From Garcia nutans (lineage: Eukaryota > Streptophyta > Magnoliopsida > Malpighiales > Euphorbiaceae), in NCBI GenBank assembly GCA_947685225.1, contig CANTUV010000008.1, positions 40,855,501-40,919,500 of the forward strand: 64,000 nt of DNA. The letters are read 5' to 3'. Numbering within the stretch: position 1 is the first letter of the stretch; every line of letters begins with the position of its first letter. The notes under the pieces were generated by a model. That model was given only the letters and a program-made list of their open reading frames with translations. It was not told the origin of the DNA and did not search any database. Shown piece after piece: positions 21,751 to 33,316 of this stretch. The position numbers and the translations under genes were made by a program.

Positions 21751-24700
21751 TGTCACATCCGCCACCGCATTTATGCATAGTAGTCATATGCACAGTGAGA
21801 GAAGGGGGAAAGGAGAAGATACTTCCTAACAACGGCCCCAGATAAGGCTATAGGATCAATGGGACCTAATTGAAAAAAATTAAAAGTTTTGGGGAGGTGA
21901 CTGTAATTTTCAAAAGTTGTACTGGATGTTCTAAATAGTGCACATAACAGATTCCAAAAATGGAGAGTAGAGAAAAATTGGGTAGCAACGACACGTAACG
22001 GTTTTCTAGAAAACGCACGGTTTGGAAGATATAAGGGATTTTGATTAGGGACATGTTGGTCATTATTAATTAAAATTTATACATGAATCTAAAGTAGGAA
22101 ATAAACACACGAGTGTGTAAAGGATGTCGAGGGGTTGAATATGAAACAATCATCAGTAGAAATGGAGCCCGGGCAAAACCCGAGCAAAGAAAGGACCTAA
22201 AGGGAATTTTGTAAAAAGTCAAGGGCTTATTGGTAATTTTTCAAAACGACTTGGAAACCTAAAATAGACCTTAAAAATAGAAAGTAGGGGTCGAGAGGAT
22301 GAAAACCATATGCAGTTTGCCTCGTGTAACTATACAGTTTAAAAGTTATGAATAAATAATCGCCGGAGGGTATTTTGGTCTTTTCACACCTTAGACCATA
22401 AAATTTTAACACAAGAAGGTGGAGGGGCCTAAATATAAATAAAAGAAAGTTTAAGGGCTTGGGTTTTAAATAAATAAAAGAAGGAGACATTTGGGCTAAT
22501 GAAAATTAGCCATTTAAAAGTTATAAAAAAGAAGAAAGAAAAAGGTGTGGACATTTGGCCCTAAAATATTCATCCACGTAAAAGTGGACATCATTTCCAC
22601 TATATATATCATGGCATGAAGAGAAAAATCTCTCTTCCAAAGCTCTCCAAACCTACGGCCACCATAGGAAGAACACCAAAGGATTTCCAATTTTTGTCAA
22701 GTTTGATTCAAGTTCAAGGTGAGTTTTAAGGTTTTCAAGTATGTAGAATTCAATTCTAGTATCAATTTTAAGTATTTATATATCTATTGGAAGATTGGAA
22801 ATTAGGGTTCTTATGGTGGATTTGGGAAAATTTTAAGTAGTGATGATATGGATTAATTAAATGGAAGAATCAAGCTTTCTAAGGTTTAATAAGATTAGAT
22901 TAGGGTTTAGTTTGAAAAGAAATGGAGGATAGCTTATTGTTCTAAATTGTTAAGGGTTATGTTTAAGGTTGTGTTCTTGAATTTCTTGAAGGAGAAAAAA
23001 AGATTAAGGAAGGAGAAGAAGGAAAGGCAAAAAGGGAATTAAAAGAACCAGGTTTGGTACTTTACCTTGGAAAAATACTTTACCATAAAAGAAATTTTAT
23101 TTTTCTTACAAACTTTGGTTTATGGAATTTTTGATGTTGATGCTTAAATGTATTGATTGACTTTAAATTAAATGTTTGAGTTATGTTCTTGGTTTCTTAT
23201 GGCAATTGAGTTGGTTAAATTTAATTTAAACCAAGTGTTTTGAGAAAAATTTTGGAAAGTTGATTTGATGAACTTTAATTAGTTGATTTAAGTTAAATAT
23301 GCAAAAGTTGTCAAAGGGAAGTGTTTGAATCTTCACTTTATCATTAAAGAAGCCTTCATATTGATTTGAAAAAGAAAAATAAACTATCCCATGTATTTCA
23401 TATGTTTGGGCCGAAATGGTTCCAAAATGGCATATTTCTGGACTCTTTTTGTGGCAGCTGTTTGAGGTAGTAAATGAATGAATTTTTCAACAACATTTTA
23501 CATGCAATTAGTCAACATATGAAATAAGTTTCCTGTAAATTTTCAGCCAAAAATAAGATCATTTACCTGGCCAAATGCTTGACTGAAACGACTGAAATTT
23601 TGACGAAAATCCAGATTTTACTATTCATTTGGTCATGCCATTTTGCGTTGCCGATTTTACGTGCCGCGACACTATTCATTTGGTCAATTTGTGACTTTTT
23701 GAGGAATGCTTTGAAATGTTTGATATGTTTATTGTGGATGTTAAATATGTGAAAAAGGGTAATGGTTTGACTAAAGAATGTGGTGCACGGCGTAAATGGC
23801 AAAGTGCAACGGAAATGAAAATAATTTCTCGAGTCATTCTAAAATGAAGTTTGAGACTTTAATTGAATCATTTTAACCTTTATGCTCTACTGGGTAGTTG
23901 GGAGTGGTAGATATGGGTATGGTGCACTATACTAACTTATGCAGTATTGCCACTTATTGTGTTTGATACACCCCGGTGGTTACCTTCGGGTATAGGCCGT
24001 GGAGCGGAGATGTTGTGAAATTGTGATTGGAATGCTCCGGCTTTTACCTACGGGTATAGGTCATAGAGCGGAATTGGTTATAACCATGGTGGTGAGGGCC
24101 ACCTATGTTACAGTGGTGAAGGCCACTGCCTTATCACTATGGTTCCCTATATGCTAGTAGAGCCTGGGCCAAAGTCCTATTTTTCTAAAACTACGTACTA
24201 CAATATGAGTTTGAATTATGGTTTACAATTGTTGAAAGTATATCTACATTGAATAGACAATAACTTCCATTGGTTTAATGTTGGTTGATTTTTGATTTAA
24301 TTATTTCCTTTTAGTTCAAATGCTTTCATGTTTTACTTATATTTTCATCGGTAAAGTACCCACTGAGCATCATTGCTCAGCGAATTGAGTTTTCTTGACT
24401 CATAGGTTCGGAGCAGTAGATTTTGGTGATTAGGATCGAGCAGCACAACACAGCGCAACACCTCAGAGTAGCCTTTCATTTCCTATATTATGAGTTGGCT
24501 AGTTGTGGCATGTATATGAAAATATAAGATTGAGAATTTCTATGTTATACTATCGTTAGTAGTATGTAATAATAAGAAACCTCTACTTTAATTTGTATTA
24601 GAAGTGTGAATTCTTCTTGCAAGTTTGTAGTTGAGGGTATAAGGTGGATTCATTGGGAGTGTATTGAAACTGATTGTATTCACATTGGTTTGTGTAAAAA

Positions 24701-24883
24701 TGTTTTCAAAAATCAGAAAAATCAGTTTTGTTTCCACTTGGGACCCAAATTTCTAGGCGAACCTCTAGCAAAATTTCTGTAAAATCGCAACAAAAATTTG
24801 ACTAAGTAAAATTGGTAGCAACATTTGGATAGTGTGGTGCCTCTACTCGGCTTACACATGTAGGTTGAGAAGGGGGTGTTACA
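21751..24883 (+). repeat. Element E 3' LTR
   Basis: It aligns end to end with 14900-18065 and lacks the 33-bp duplicated unit. It ends gggggtgttaca followed by catgt. It carries the same hairpin (near 24363) and duplicated motifs as the 5' LTR. Confidence 0.92.
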
Positions 24884-25720
24884 CATGTTATTGGCCATGT
24901 CATCAATGTTGAAACTCAACATCATTGACCCACCCAACAACATGGTTGTCTCAGTGGCCGTGTCAGGCAAAAGTCCTGCATTTCAAACTCTCAACCAAAT
25001 GAACACAATCATTCCAAACTCAACACTACAACACCCTTAATCATCATCTCGGTCTATATCCATGAATTATCTTTCAATTCAACACATATATATCTCCAAC
25101 ATATCATAACTATCATCTTATTCAATCAATTGTCACTTTCTCTCATAACACATTCAAAGAAGAAGAAAGAAAAGAAATGTCTTCTCTTTCAATCCAACCT
25201 TAAAAATCATCATTAGCTACTCATAACATCTTCATACATATCCAAATAAACCATTAAAACATGCTAATACACAATCCCCAAAATCAAAATGCCAATTTCT
25301 TCCATATAATTCTAAAGAAACTTTCAAAATGATAGAGGAACTTACCAAACGATGAAGAATCCTCAAAATCTTCACTTGAAACCTTGTAATCCCTTCAATC
25401 TTTGATGTATGGAAGAAGAACTCTCCACTAGTCTCTCTCTCCTCACATCCAAAGGACCAAAGAAGAAGAAGAAGCAAATTTCAATTTCTCTTCCTTTCCA
25501 TTCTTATCTATCTATCTATCTATCTATCTATATATTAATTATTCCTTTATATGTGTTGTATATGTTAAGTATATGTATATGTCATATTTACTTCAAGTAT
25601 ATTTCAAATATACATTTTACTTTTTCATTTAAAATCTTTTAATTTTTCATTCAAATTATTTATTCAATTTATCCAAATTTATTTTATTTTATTTAATATT
25701 CAAAAAATAGGGGTATTACA
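24884..25720 (-). repeat. B 5' LTR, right part
   Basis: Continuation of 13592-14899 after element E. It starts with the duplicated catgt and further CACG-type repeat remnants (to about 24970). It then has an AT-rich region with a (TATC) microsatellite of about 7 units near 25505-25532, and ends ggggtattaca at 25720, the LTR terminus. No gene is seen in it. Confidence 0.85.
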
Positions 25721-26524
25721 GCCTGAGCTACTAAGCCTCAAACTATAAGGTACTTCATGCTCTCATTGGACCTTGTTGTCCAAAATTGGTTCAATACCTT
25801 AGAAGATGGCACTCAAAAGAGCTGGGATTTGCTATACAATGCCTTAATCCAACAATATGGGTATAATGTGGAATTAGAGGTCACTTTGATGGAAGTTGAG
25901 TCCATTAGACAAAGGCCAAATGAGAACTTTGTGGTCTGGGTGAAGAGGTGGAGAAATACGGCTCCATTACTCCAGAAGAGGCCCGATGAATCTGATCAAA
26001 TTAGGATGATTGTGAGAGGGGTGTTGCCTAGTCTTCGTGAAAGGATGTCTCATACACTCATCCAGGATTTTGAAGACCTTCTACAAGCTAGTTTGTAAAT
26101 TGAAGAGTGCGAAAGGAAGAAGAACCGCTTTTTGATAAGAAGAAATGAGAAAGAAAACTACCAGTTTGGTAACCAAAGCACACAAAAGGCGGTTGAAGTT
26201 AATGCAACTGGTCAAGGAGGAAGGAGGTAGTTTTCAAAATTGGGAAAGTCGTTGTCTTAGGTTATAAATAAGCTACAAAAGATGGGATTGTTACAACCCT
26301 TGACTCCTCGTCCCTTGCCTAATCCTCTTCCACATAACTTTGATGCTAAGGCATTTTGCCAATTCCATCAAATGCAAGGGCATGACACAAATAAATGTTT
26401 AAGGTTGAGGCATGTGATATTGAATTTGATTGATAATGGGAAGCTACCCGAACGCAACAAGCCTAGCACCAAGGACAATCCATTGTCAAGGTTCAATAGA
26501 GTGCCACCACCGGCTACTTCATGA
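25721..26524 (+). pseudogene. Element C gag, C-terminal half
   Basis: It enters in frame at 25721 and reads ATKPQTIRYFMLSLDLVV, the Gag core (GTQKSWDLLYNALIQQYG, ESIRQRPNENF) and, after stops near 26096 and 26228, a zinc-finger-like CX2HX4HX4C motif CQFHQMQGHDTNKC near 26358-26399. The finger is followed by ILNLIDNGKLPE. This variant knuckle is typical of Tat/Ogre Gag. The N-terminal half lies beyond the Tekay array at the left. It is close to F gag at 39565-38714. Confidence 0.85.
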
Positions 26525-27029
26525 TTGGTGGAGGGTTACATGAATGTTTTGCTATGTCTTCTTTCCAAGATGTGGATAAAGAGGCAACCAAAGAAGAAGT
26601 GGTGCAAAACAAGATTGAACAAGTTGTGGTTGGTAAGGAAGTAGCAATATTTGTTTTAAATGAGTTTTAGGACTCAACTGATAGTGAAGATGATTCTAAG
26701 CCCAAAAAGGAAGAGTGGACCTGGTCTGAGCCTAAAAAAGAAGATGAAGTTATGAACACCTGGTCTGGTAAGCCTTATGCAAGGCCACCACAAAAAGAAG
26801 TAAAAGCTAATAAGGAAGCCAAAGCTGGAAATAAAGAAGAAGAAGATGGCACGATCCTTAAGCAATTGAAAAGGACCTAAGCAAGTATTAGTATTTGGGA
26901 TTTATTGGCCACATCCAAGAAGCACCATGAAACTATGGCTAAGGCTTTGGCCAGCATGCCAATTTCCACTTCTATAACACCAGATGAGCTGGTTAATTTT
27001 GTAAAAAATGAAGGAGTGCTGAAATGTGA
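26525..27029 (+). pseudogene. Element C gag-protease linker
   Basis: Coding remnant rich in Lys and Glu, with WTWSEPKKEDEV and NTWSGKPYARPPQKEV near 26715-26805, then a helical stretch ending ITPDELVNFVKNEG. It joins gag to the protease in Tat/Ogre polyproteins. It is interrupted by stops near 26669 and 26880 and a frameshift near 27040. No enzymatic motif was found. Confidence 0.65.
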
Positions 27030-27400
27030 AGATTCTCAAAAGAAGAGCTTGTTGATGTGGGAATGGTATCATTTTCGGATGTAAATTTATCAGAAGAGGG
27101 GAGAGATTATGTCTGTCCTCTCTTTATCAAGATAGAGGTCAAAGGGAAAAGGAATCCATGTGTGATGGTTGATGATGGGTCCTCTATAAATGTCCGCCCA
27201 CTTAAGATCTTGCCAAAGCTTGCTATGTCAACAAGGGATTTGAGCCCAACCAAAGTGACCATTAGGGCTTATGACAATACTAAGAGACACACTGAAGGGA
27301 CTTTTAAAGCTATTGTGAAGGCTAGTCCAATTGAATCTATAATAGAGTTTGTGGTTTTGGACATCCCTATCACTTTTGTACTACTATTGGGATGACCTTG
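27030..27400 (+). pseudogene. Element C aspartic protease
   Basis: The open segment from 27057 holds the active-site motif VMVDDGSSINV near 27165, matching the D-x-G-S pattern of Tat/Ogre proteases. It continues LSPTKVTIRAYDNTKR and the ending IIEFVVLDIPITF. A frameshift at about 27390 breaks it before the C-terminal part. The catalytic Asp is present, but the polyprotein around it is disrupted. Confidence 0.82.
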
Positions 27401-28265
27401 GTTTCATCCTCTACGCTCCATCAAAAGATAAAGTTCCCAAACGGGGATGAGACAGTGGTCATCGAGGCTGAGGATAATGAAGTGGTAAATGCTTTGATGA
27501 TTAAGAGGCCTCTCAATGGTTTTTAAGTAGTTTCAATTTCTGATGATGAAGTAGTAGACTCCAAGGTCTTCAATATGATGAAGAATATGAACTATCTTCC
27601 TGGTGTTTGTCTTGGAAAGGATAAGACGGGTGTGACAAAACTTCCACACTTTAAAACCCAAACTTCCAAGAGAGGGTTGGGAAATGAGGAAGCCAACAAA
27701 AATGTTTAGCCAAAGAAGAATGAGAGGATGAGTTTCCCACCACTTGAAGAGATTTTTGTAAAAGCTCCAGACATGGGACAACTCCATGGGAAGCTGGAGC
27801 CAATCATGTTCATGGGAAAATTGATCCCGGGTTTTGAGATTTTTGCTGATGTTGCTGAACTGGTGGAACAAGTGAAGAAAGAGCTCATCATGCTAGGTAA
27901 CAAGAAGCCTAATCCAAAAGTAAAGAAGGAAGTTGTCCTGAAAGCCAAGAATACTCCAAAAGAGATTGCTGCTCTAGTTGAAGAGAAGTTTGAAGATGTC
28001 TTGCTTTATGATTTTGAAAACAATGATTTTGATTTTGATTTTGATTTGTCTGCTTTGTATGAAGATGATGATGTTTTCTTTTCTAAAATGAATGCAATAA
28101 AGTTTGATTTCATTTACTTGTGTGATATTTTTCCTGATGGTTGCATACATTTAAATAGTGGTTACATGAGCATTTTTAATATTAACTTTGTTGATACACA
28201 ATCATTAAATTTGGGAACATCCGATAATCCTAAAAACATTAGCATAGCATCCAAACTTACTCCTG
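27401..28265 (+). pseudogene. Element C protease end and spacer to reverse transcriptase
   Basis: SSTLHQKIKFPNGDETVVIE (from 27405) is the conserved segment after the protease in this lineage. The rest is a long hydrophilic spacer (SFPPLEEIFVKAPDMGQLHG near 27735) with an Asp/Phe repeat (FDFDFDF near 28030) and the run ISIASKLTPDEREI just before reverse transcriptase. Ogre elements often have an intron in this part of pol; I see no clear splice pair here. Stops lie near 27523 and 27707. Confidence 0.7.
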
Positions 28266-29196
28266 ATGAGAGAGAGATTTGAAAAAATATTTAAAAAATA
28301 TGAAGAGGTGTTTGCTGGGTCTTTTGAGGACATGCCTGGAATAAATCGAGACATAGCCAAGCATCTGATTCCTACTTACACTCACATGAAACCTTTCAAA
28401 CAAAAGCTTAGACAGTTAAGACCGAAATGGGCTAAATTGGTTAAGGAAGAGGTCACTAAACAAATATAAGTAAAGTTCCTTGAAGTGATAGATTATCCAA
28501 ATTGGCTAGCCAACATAGTGCCCGTGCCAAAGAAAGATGGAAGAATTAGGGTCTACGTGGACTATAGAAACTTCAACAAGGCTTCCCCTAAAGATGATTT
28601 TACTTTACCCCATATAGATGTCCTTATTGATAGTGCAGCCTCTAGCTTGCTATACTCATTTATAGATAGATTTTTTGGATATGACCAAGTGTTAATGGCC
28701 CAAGAGGATAAAGCCAAAACTGCCTTCATTACTACATGGGGTATATTCTGTTATAGGGTGATGCCATTTGGGTTAAAGAATGTCGAAGCAACCTGCCAGA
28801 GGATGACCACCACCTTGTTTCTTGATATGTTGCACAATGAAGTCAAGGTCTATGTTGATGATATGATGGTAAATTTGGATACAAGGGAACAACACTTCCA
28901 AAACCTAGAGTTATTCTTTGAGAGAGCAATAAAGTATAAGCTTAGGTTGAACCCGAGGGGTCTCTTCAGTAATATTGTTGGGACACGTGATTGGTCCAAA
29001 TGACATTGAGATTGACCCTGACAAGGTTAAGACAATCAAGGATATGCCAGCCCCTAAGATAGAAAAAGAAGTTCGGGGGTTTATTGGTAGGTTGCAGCAC
29101 TTTAGTAGGTTCATAACAAAGCTTACTACAATCTGTGAACCTATCTTCAAATTGCTTAAAAAGAACCAGCCAGTCAAGTGGAATGAAGAGTGTTAA
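28266..29196 (+). pseudogene. Element C reverse transcriptase
   Basis: Conserved stretches in order: EEVFAGSFEDMPGI, VPVPKKDGRIRVYVDYRN, FIDRFFGYDQVLMAQED, FCYRVMPFGLKN, the catalytic YVDDMMV (near 28852) and the thumb LGHVIGPNDIEID. Breaks are an in-frame TAA at 28467-28469, a frameshift near 28960 and a stop at 29194-29196. The catalytic Asp pair is preserved. Confidence 0.88.
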
Positions 29197-29690
29197 AAGG
29201 CCTTTGAGCGTATAAAAGAGTATCTGCTGAATCCACCTATTTTGAAACCACCTAAACCTGGTAAACCTTTATTACTATACTTAGCAGTAGAGGAAGAGTC
29301 AATAGGAGCTATGCTAGCCCAAGTAGATGAATCAGTTGAGCACACAGTCTACTATTTAAGTAGAAAGCTCCTACCATATGAAATTAAGTATAGTATCATT
29401 GAAAAGACTTGTATAGTTATGGTTTGGTCTTCTAAGAAGTTGTGGCATTACTTTCAGTCTTATAGTGTGCAAGCAATTTCCAGGTTGGATCCAGTGAAGT
29501 ACATAAGGGAGACACCCTCTTTGATCGGGAAATATAGTCGATGGTTGATAATTTTAGAAGAATTTGAAATTGAATATGTAACTAGGAAAATAATCAAAGG
29601 TAGAGTGGTGGCAGAATTCCTGGCTCAACAACCATTGCAAGATACTGAAGAGGTAGTCATGGAATTTCCTGATGAACATTTAGATGCCAT
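29197..29690 (+). pseudogene. Element C gypsy-type RNase H
   Basis: The open frame contains PGKPLLLYLAVEEESIGAML, VYYLSRKLLPYEIKYSIIEK and KKLWHYFQSYSV, the native Ty3/gypsy RNase H. As is usual in the Tat lineage, the position of the first catalytic Asp is non-acidic (LYLAV), so this domain is probably catalytically degenerate. The linker TRKIIKGRVVAEFLAQ leads to the second RNase H. Confidence 0.8.
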
Positions 29691-30048
29691 AGAAGTACAA
29701 GGATGGAAGATGTATTTTGATAGAGTAGCGAATAGAAAAGGAGCAGGTTTGGGAGTCATACTAGAATCACCCAAAGAGGAGCATATCCCTTTAGCTAAGA
29801 AGTTGAAGTTCAGGGCAACTAATAATATAGTGGAGTATGAAGCATGTATTTTTGGTTTGGAAACCCTGATGATTATGAAGGTGGATAAGGTGCCAGTCTT
29901 TGGTGATTCATTACTAGTAGTATCCCAAGTAAACGGAGAGTGGGAGTTAAAAGAAGAGAAGTTAAAATCATACCACCATTACTTGACCATAATGAAGAAG
30001 AATTTTAAGGAGAGCATGTTTATACACCTACTAAGAGAAGAAAACTAG
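29691..30048 (+). pseudogene. Element C second (archaeal-type) RNase H
   Basis: WKMYFDRVANRKGAGLGVIL, ATNNIVEYEACIFGLETL and VFGDSLLVVSQVNGEWE show a full RNase H fold with the catalytic acids Asp (MYFDR), Glu (VEYEA) and Asp (FGDS) in place. Acquisition of this second RNase H is a known hallmark of Tat/Ogre elements. A TAG at 30046-30048 ends the open frame, which resumes in frame with MVDALATL. Confidence 0.82.
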
Positions 30049-30916
30049 ATGGTTGATGCCCTAGCCACATTAGTTTCGGTATGGGAAAATCCTGTCAACT
30101 TGTTTCTTATGCCTCTAGTTTTGACCAGTTCATCGACTCCTTGCTATGAATATGGAGCAATAATGGAAAGTGATACAGACCATGATGCGTGGTATGAAAC
30201 CATAAGATGGTTTTTGGAGAATAGGGAATACCCATTGGGGGCAACAAGGGAAGAGAGAAGAGCCATAAGGTGATGGTCCTTACAATACATCACCTTTCAT
30301 GAAGAGTGGTATCGAAGATGGCCTGACGGGGTGCACTTGAGATGCTTGAGGAAGCCTAAAGTTGAGCACATCATGTCAGAAATAAATGTGGGAAGTTGTG
30401 GTCCACACATGAATGGTTTAGCTTTAGTTAAGAAGATAATTTGGCAAGGTTACTACTGGTTGACCATGGAGAGAGATTGTATTGAGTTTGTGAAGAAGTG
30501 CCAGCAATGTCAGATGTATGGTAATTTGAATCACATGCCTCTCGGAGAATTACATTCTATGTCTTCACCCTGGCCTTTTGCAACTTTGGGGATTGACATT
30601 ATAGGAGAGATACATCCGACGGCTTCAAACGGTCACCGTTTTATTGGAGTAGTAGTGGATTATTTTTCAAAATGGGTTGAAGCTGAATCTTTCAATAAGT
30701 TGGGGGTGAGAAAAATGGCTAGGTTTATTGAAAAGATCTCATATGCATATATGGGGTCCCACACAGTGTGATATCAGACAATAGGGTATAGTTTCAAGAA
30801 GTAGTTAGGGACTTATTCTCGAAGTACCATATCCATCATCACCGATCCTCCCCTTTTAGACCGAAGGCTAATGGTACAGGAGAAGCAACAAATAAGACAA
30901 TTAAGCAGATCCTATC
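30049..30916 (+). pseudogene. Element C integrase, first part (split by F)
   Basis: The zinc-binding region is EHIMSEINVGSCGPHMNG followed by CQQCQ. The core has the first Asp in LGIDIIGEI (near 30590), the second in VISDN (near 30775) and the Glu in GTGEATNKTIKQIL (near 30885). Breaks are a TGA near 30272, a frameshift near 30765 and a TAG near 30788. The coding sequence is cut at 30916 by F, leaving ctatc as target duplication, and resumes at 43559. Confidence 0.85.
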
Positions 30917-33233
30917 TGTGAGCGGGGATTTTTTCCCCCACTTCCGGTGGAATGGTTCTTGCGATTTCGGCACTGTTTAGGCTCGGGACCTTAGAGAACA
31001 CGGACCTAAGTCCAGAGAAAATAGAGTCGCCACTCGGACTGGTCGGGAAAAAGAAAGGGGTGGATGACTTGATTCCTAGGGAATCCCCAACCCCCTAATG
31101 GGTTCGAAAAGTTGGGTACGTATGGGGAAGGTGAGAAATGGCCCTGCACCCCCACAATGCCCGGTTCATTGGAACCGGCCTCCTTTACAGGTCTTAATAT
31201 TATAAAATTCTTAAATATAATAACTATATCCATATTACACATAATAATTAAAAGAAAGCATCATTATATTAAAATCAAAGCAATGTCCAAACAAAGCAAA
31301 TAAATGGACACCCATCCGAAGATGGAAACATATCCTTACATCACATGCCTAAATAGGACATCCACCGAAAGGTAGAAACATTCCCTTTACATTGGTTCTA
31401 GAAAAGTAAATTAAATTACATGATATTTAACTAATGAGGTACCCACCAAGTGGAAACATACCTCTTACAACATTTGGAAATCTAAATAAATTGATAAAAG
31501 TAAATAACCATTCATAATAAATAAATTATTCATCAAAGGTATTAAATATCAATAAAAAGTAAACATCCATCCATGATAAATAAAATAAACCAAGCATTGA
31601 ATTTAAATAAATTAAAGCATAAGAAATAAAACCAAGCATAATCAAATATGGAATTGAATAAGGCAAATAAAAATCTAAATTATAGCTATTGTTTCTATTT
31701 AGGGTTCTTTATTTCATATGTTTAGGGTTTGGGATTTTCATAAGTTTAAGCTTCTGTGACATTTAAAGAATTAAAATAAATTAAGGATTTTATGTTTTAA
31801 AAGGTTGGTAAGACTCTTTGATTAACTAAATTAATATTTGAATGGTGAAATCATGAAACTAGGGTTTGAACACTTTAAAATACTTTTAATTCATGGTTTT
31901 AAATGGTGATTTCAAGCTTCTGTGTAAAATTAAAGTATTTATGTTTTTATGGTTTTTAAAATTTTAAAGGATTAAGGTTTAGAAAAAATTAAGGTTTAAA
32001 GTTTTAAAGGAGGTTAGGGTTCATTATTTTAGGTTTTGGAGTTGAATTAGGTTTTTAGGCTTTTGATTTTAGGTTTTCGGGTGATTTGTTGATTTTAGGA
32101 TTTGGAAAAACAATTTGATGATTTCATGGGGTTTTATAAGTTTAAACAAAATAATTTGAAGTTTACATAAATAGAAAAGATATTTTATAAGGCTTTTGAA
32201 AGAAACAATACCAAGTTAATAGTTTTGAAATAAACAGAATTAAAATTTGATTTTGTTGAAAAATATGTTAAATTAGAGTTTTAAGATTTTGAAGAAGTAA
32301 AAATAATAATTTTAAGCTTTTTTGGAAAATAAAGCAACGGATTAGTGTTTTTAAACTTTGAACAAAGGGAATTAAGGTTTTGGGGTTTTTGAATTAAAAG
32401 ACATCATTTATTAGTTTATGCTACTGTGTAAAATATAAAGAAATTAGAATTTCATACCTTATTTTGTAAGTTGCACCAAAATTGCTTCTTGGATGAACAA
32501 GCTCCAAAAACCAGCCTTTTTCTCCCTTAAATCGTGTTTCTGCTACTTTAAAAATCAATCGAATTCAAGCTTTTCCTTCATGGATTTGGATTTCCCTTCT
32601 ACTATCCAATTTTGTCCCTTCGGCCTCTTCTAATTTGATTGCCTTTGGTCCTTATTTATAGAGGTTTCATATGGTTTATTCCTAATTAATCACGACAAAT
32701 AATATTGATAAGAAAAGGAAACCGAAACCTAATTGAATTAGGTTTCAAAAAATTTGCATTAGAAAAATTGCGCTGCCGAAAAAAATTGCCGCAGGAAAAA
32801 ATGCGTTGGCAAAAAAAATCTTCCGCAACTAGCTGCGATAGTAGGGAAGGAGCGGGCGTCGCCGGCAGGAAATTCCTGCGAGTGACCATTTCGCCCTTAG
32901 GAAAATCCTGCGGGCGAAATGGCTTGTGCCATTTCACTCGCAGAAAATCCTGCGAGCAAAATGGCAAAGCCATTTTGCCCGGAGGCAACTTCTGCGGGCG
33001 AAATGCCCACGGGCCCGCGCAACGATTTTTTTGACGCCGATTTTTTCGACAGCGATTTTTATTTTTATTTTTATTTATTTATTTTTATTTTTTTAATAAA
33101 AATTAGATACTAACGCAAAAATTATTTAATTAAGATAACAAAAATTATTTTGGACCAATTAGACGACACAAAAATCATTTTGGACTAAATAAAACATATT
33201 GGACCGGACTGGATCAGAAATTAAAGGTCTACA
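30917..33233 (-). repeat. Element F 3' LTR
   Basis: A 2,317-bp LTR, left copy on the plus strand. It aligns with 41298-43558 but differs by substitutions and by extra sequence in the GC-rich block at about 32755-33060. That block is built of short TGCGNGCGAAATGG-like and CCATTT-CGC inverted units that can fold on themselves. Frames across it are chance readings. Confidence 0.92.
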
Positions 33234-33316
33234 GTTTGCTCCCTGCTTGAATGATCTGAAACTTTAGTGAAAGAGAGTGAAAAGTAATAAGACTTAATTT
33301 TTGAGATGGTTGAGGT
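33234..33316 (-). other. Short spacer next to F 3' LTR with possible polypurine tract
   Basis: On the minus strand the bases next to the LTR are aagcagggagcaaac, a modest purine-rich stretch in the place of the polypurine tract. The remainder is an AT-rich spacer before the minisatellite. Confidence 0.5.

Larger units (their letters stand above)
14900..24883 (+). mobile_element. Element E: chromovirus with long LTRs and internal deletions
   Basis: Complete insertion: LTRs of 3,166 and 3,133 bp, primer site, gag, pol remnants, chromodomain and polypurine tract. It is flanked by perfect catgt at 14895-14899 and 24884-24888. The internal part is only about 3.7 kb because two segments are gone: protease to reverse transcriptase at about 19990, and the whole RNase H plus integrase start at about 20518. 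It is a non-autonomous deletion derivative. It sits inside B's 5' LTR. Confidence 0.92.
1..25720 (-). mobile_element. Tandem array of two Tekay-type chromovirus copies (A and B) sharing an LTR
   Basis: Read on the minus strand the order is: LTR (25720-13592, split by element E), leader and gag, protease, reverse transcriptase, RNase H, integrase, chromodomain, polypurine tract, a second LTR (2886-377), then directly another primer site and gag start (376-1). The middle LTR therefore serves as 3' LTR of B and 5' LTR of A. The right edge lies in the gag of element C, where C resumes at 25721 with gcctg; the matching duplication should lie left of the window. B carries three nested insertions: 6795-9703, 10579-12831 and 14900-24883. 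The lineage call rests on the C-terminal chromodomain, LTRs of about 2.5 kb and the Met-tRNA primer site. Confidence 0.85.

Noticed and set aside
25505..25532. TATC microsatellite as a functional element
   Set aside because: Ordinary simple repeat in an AT-rich LTR.
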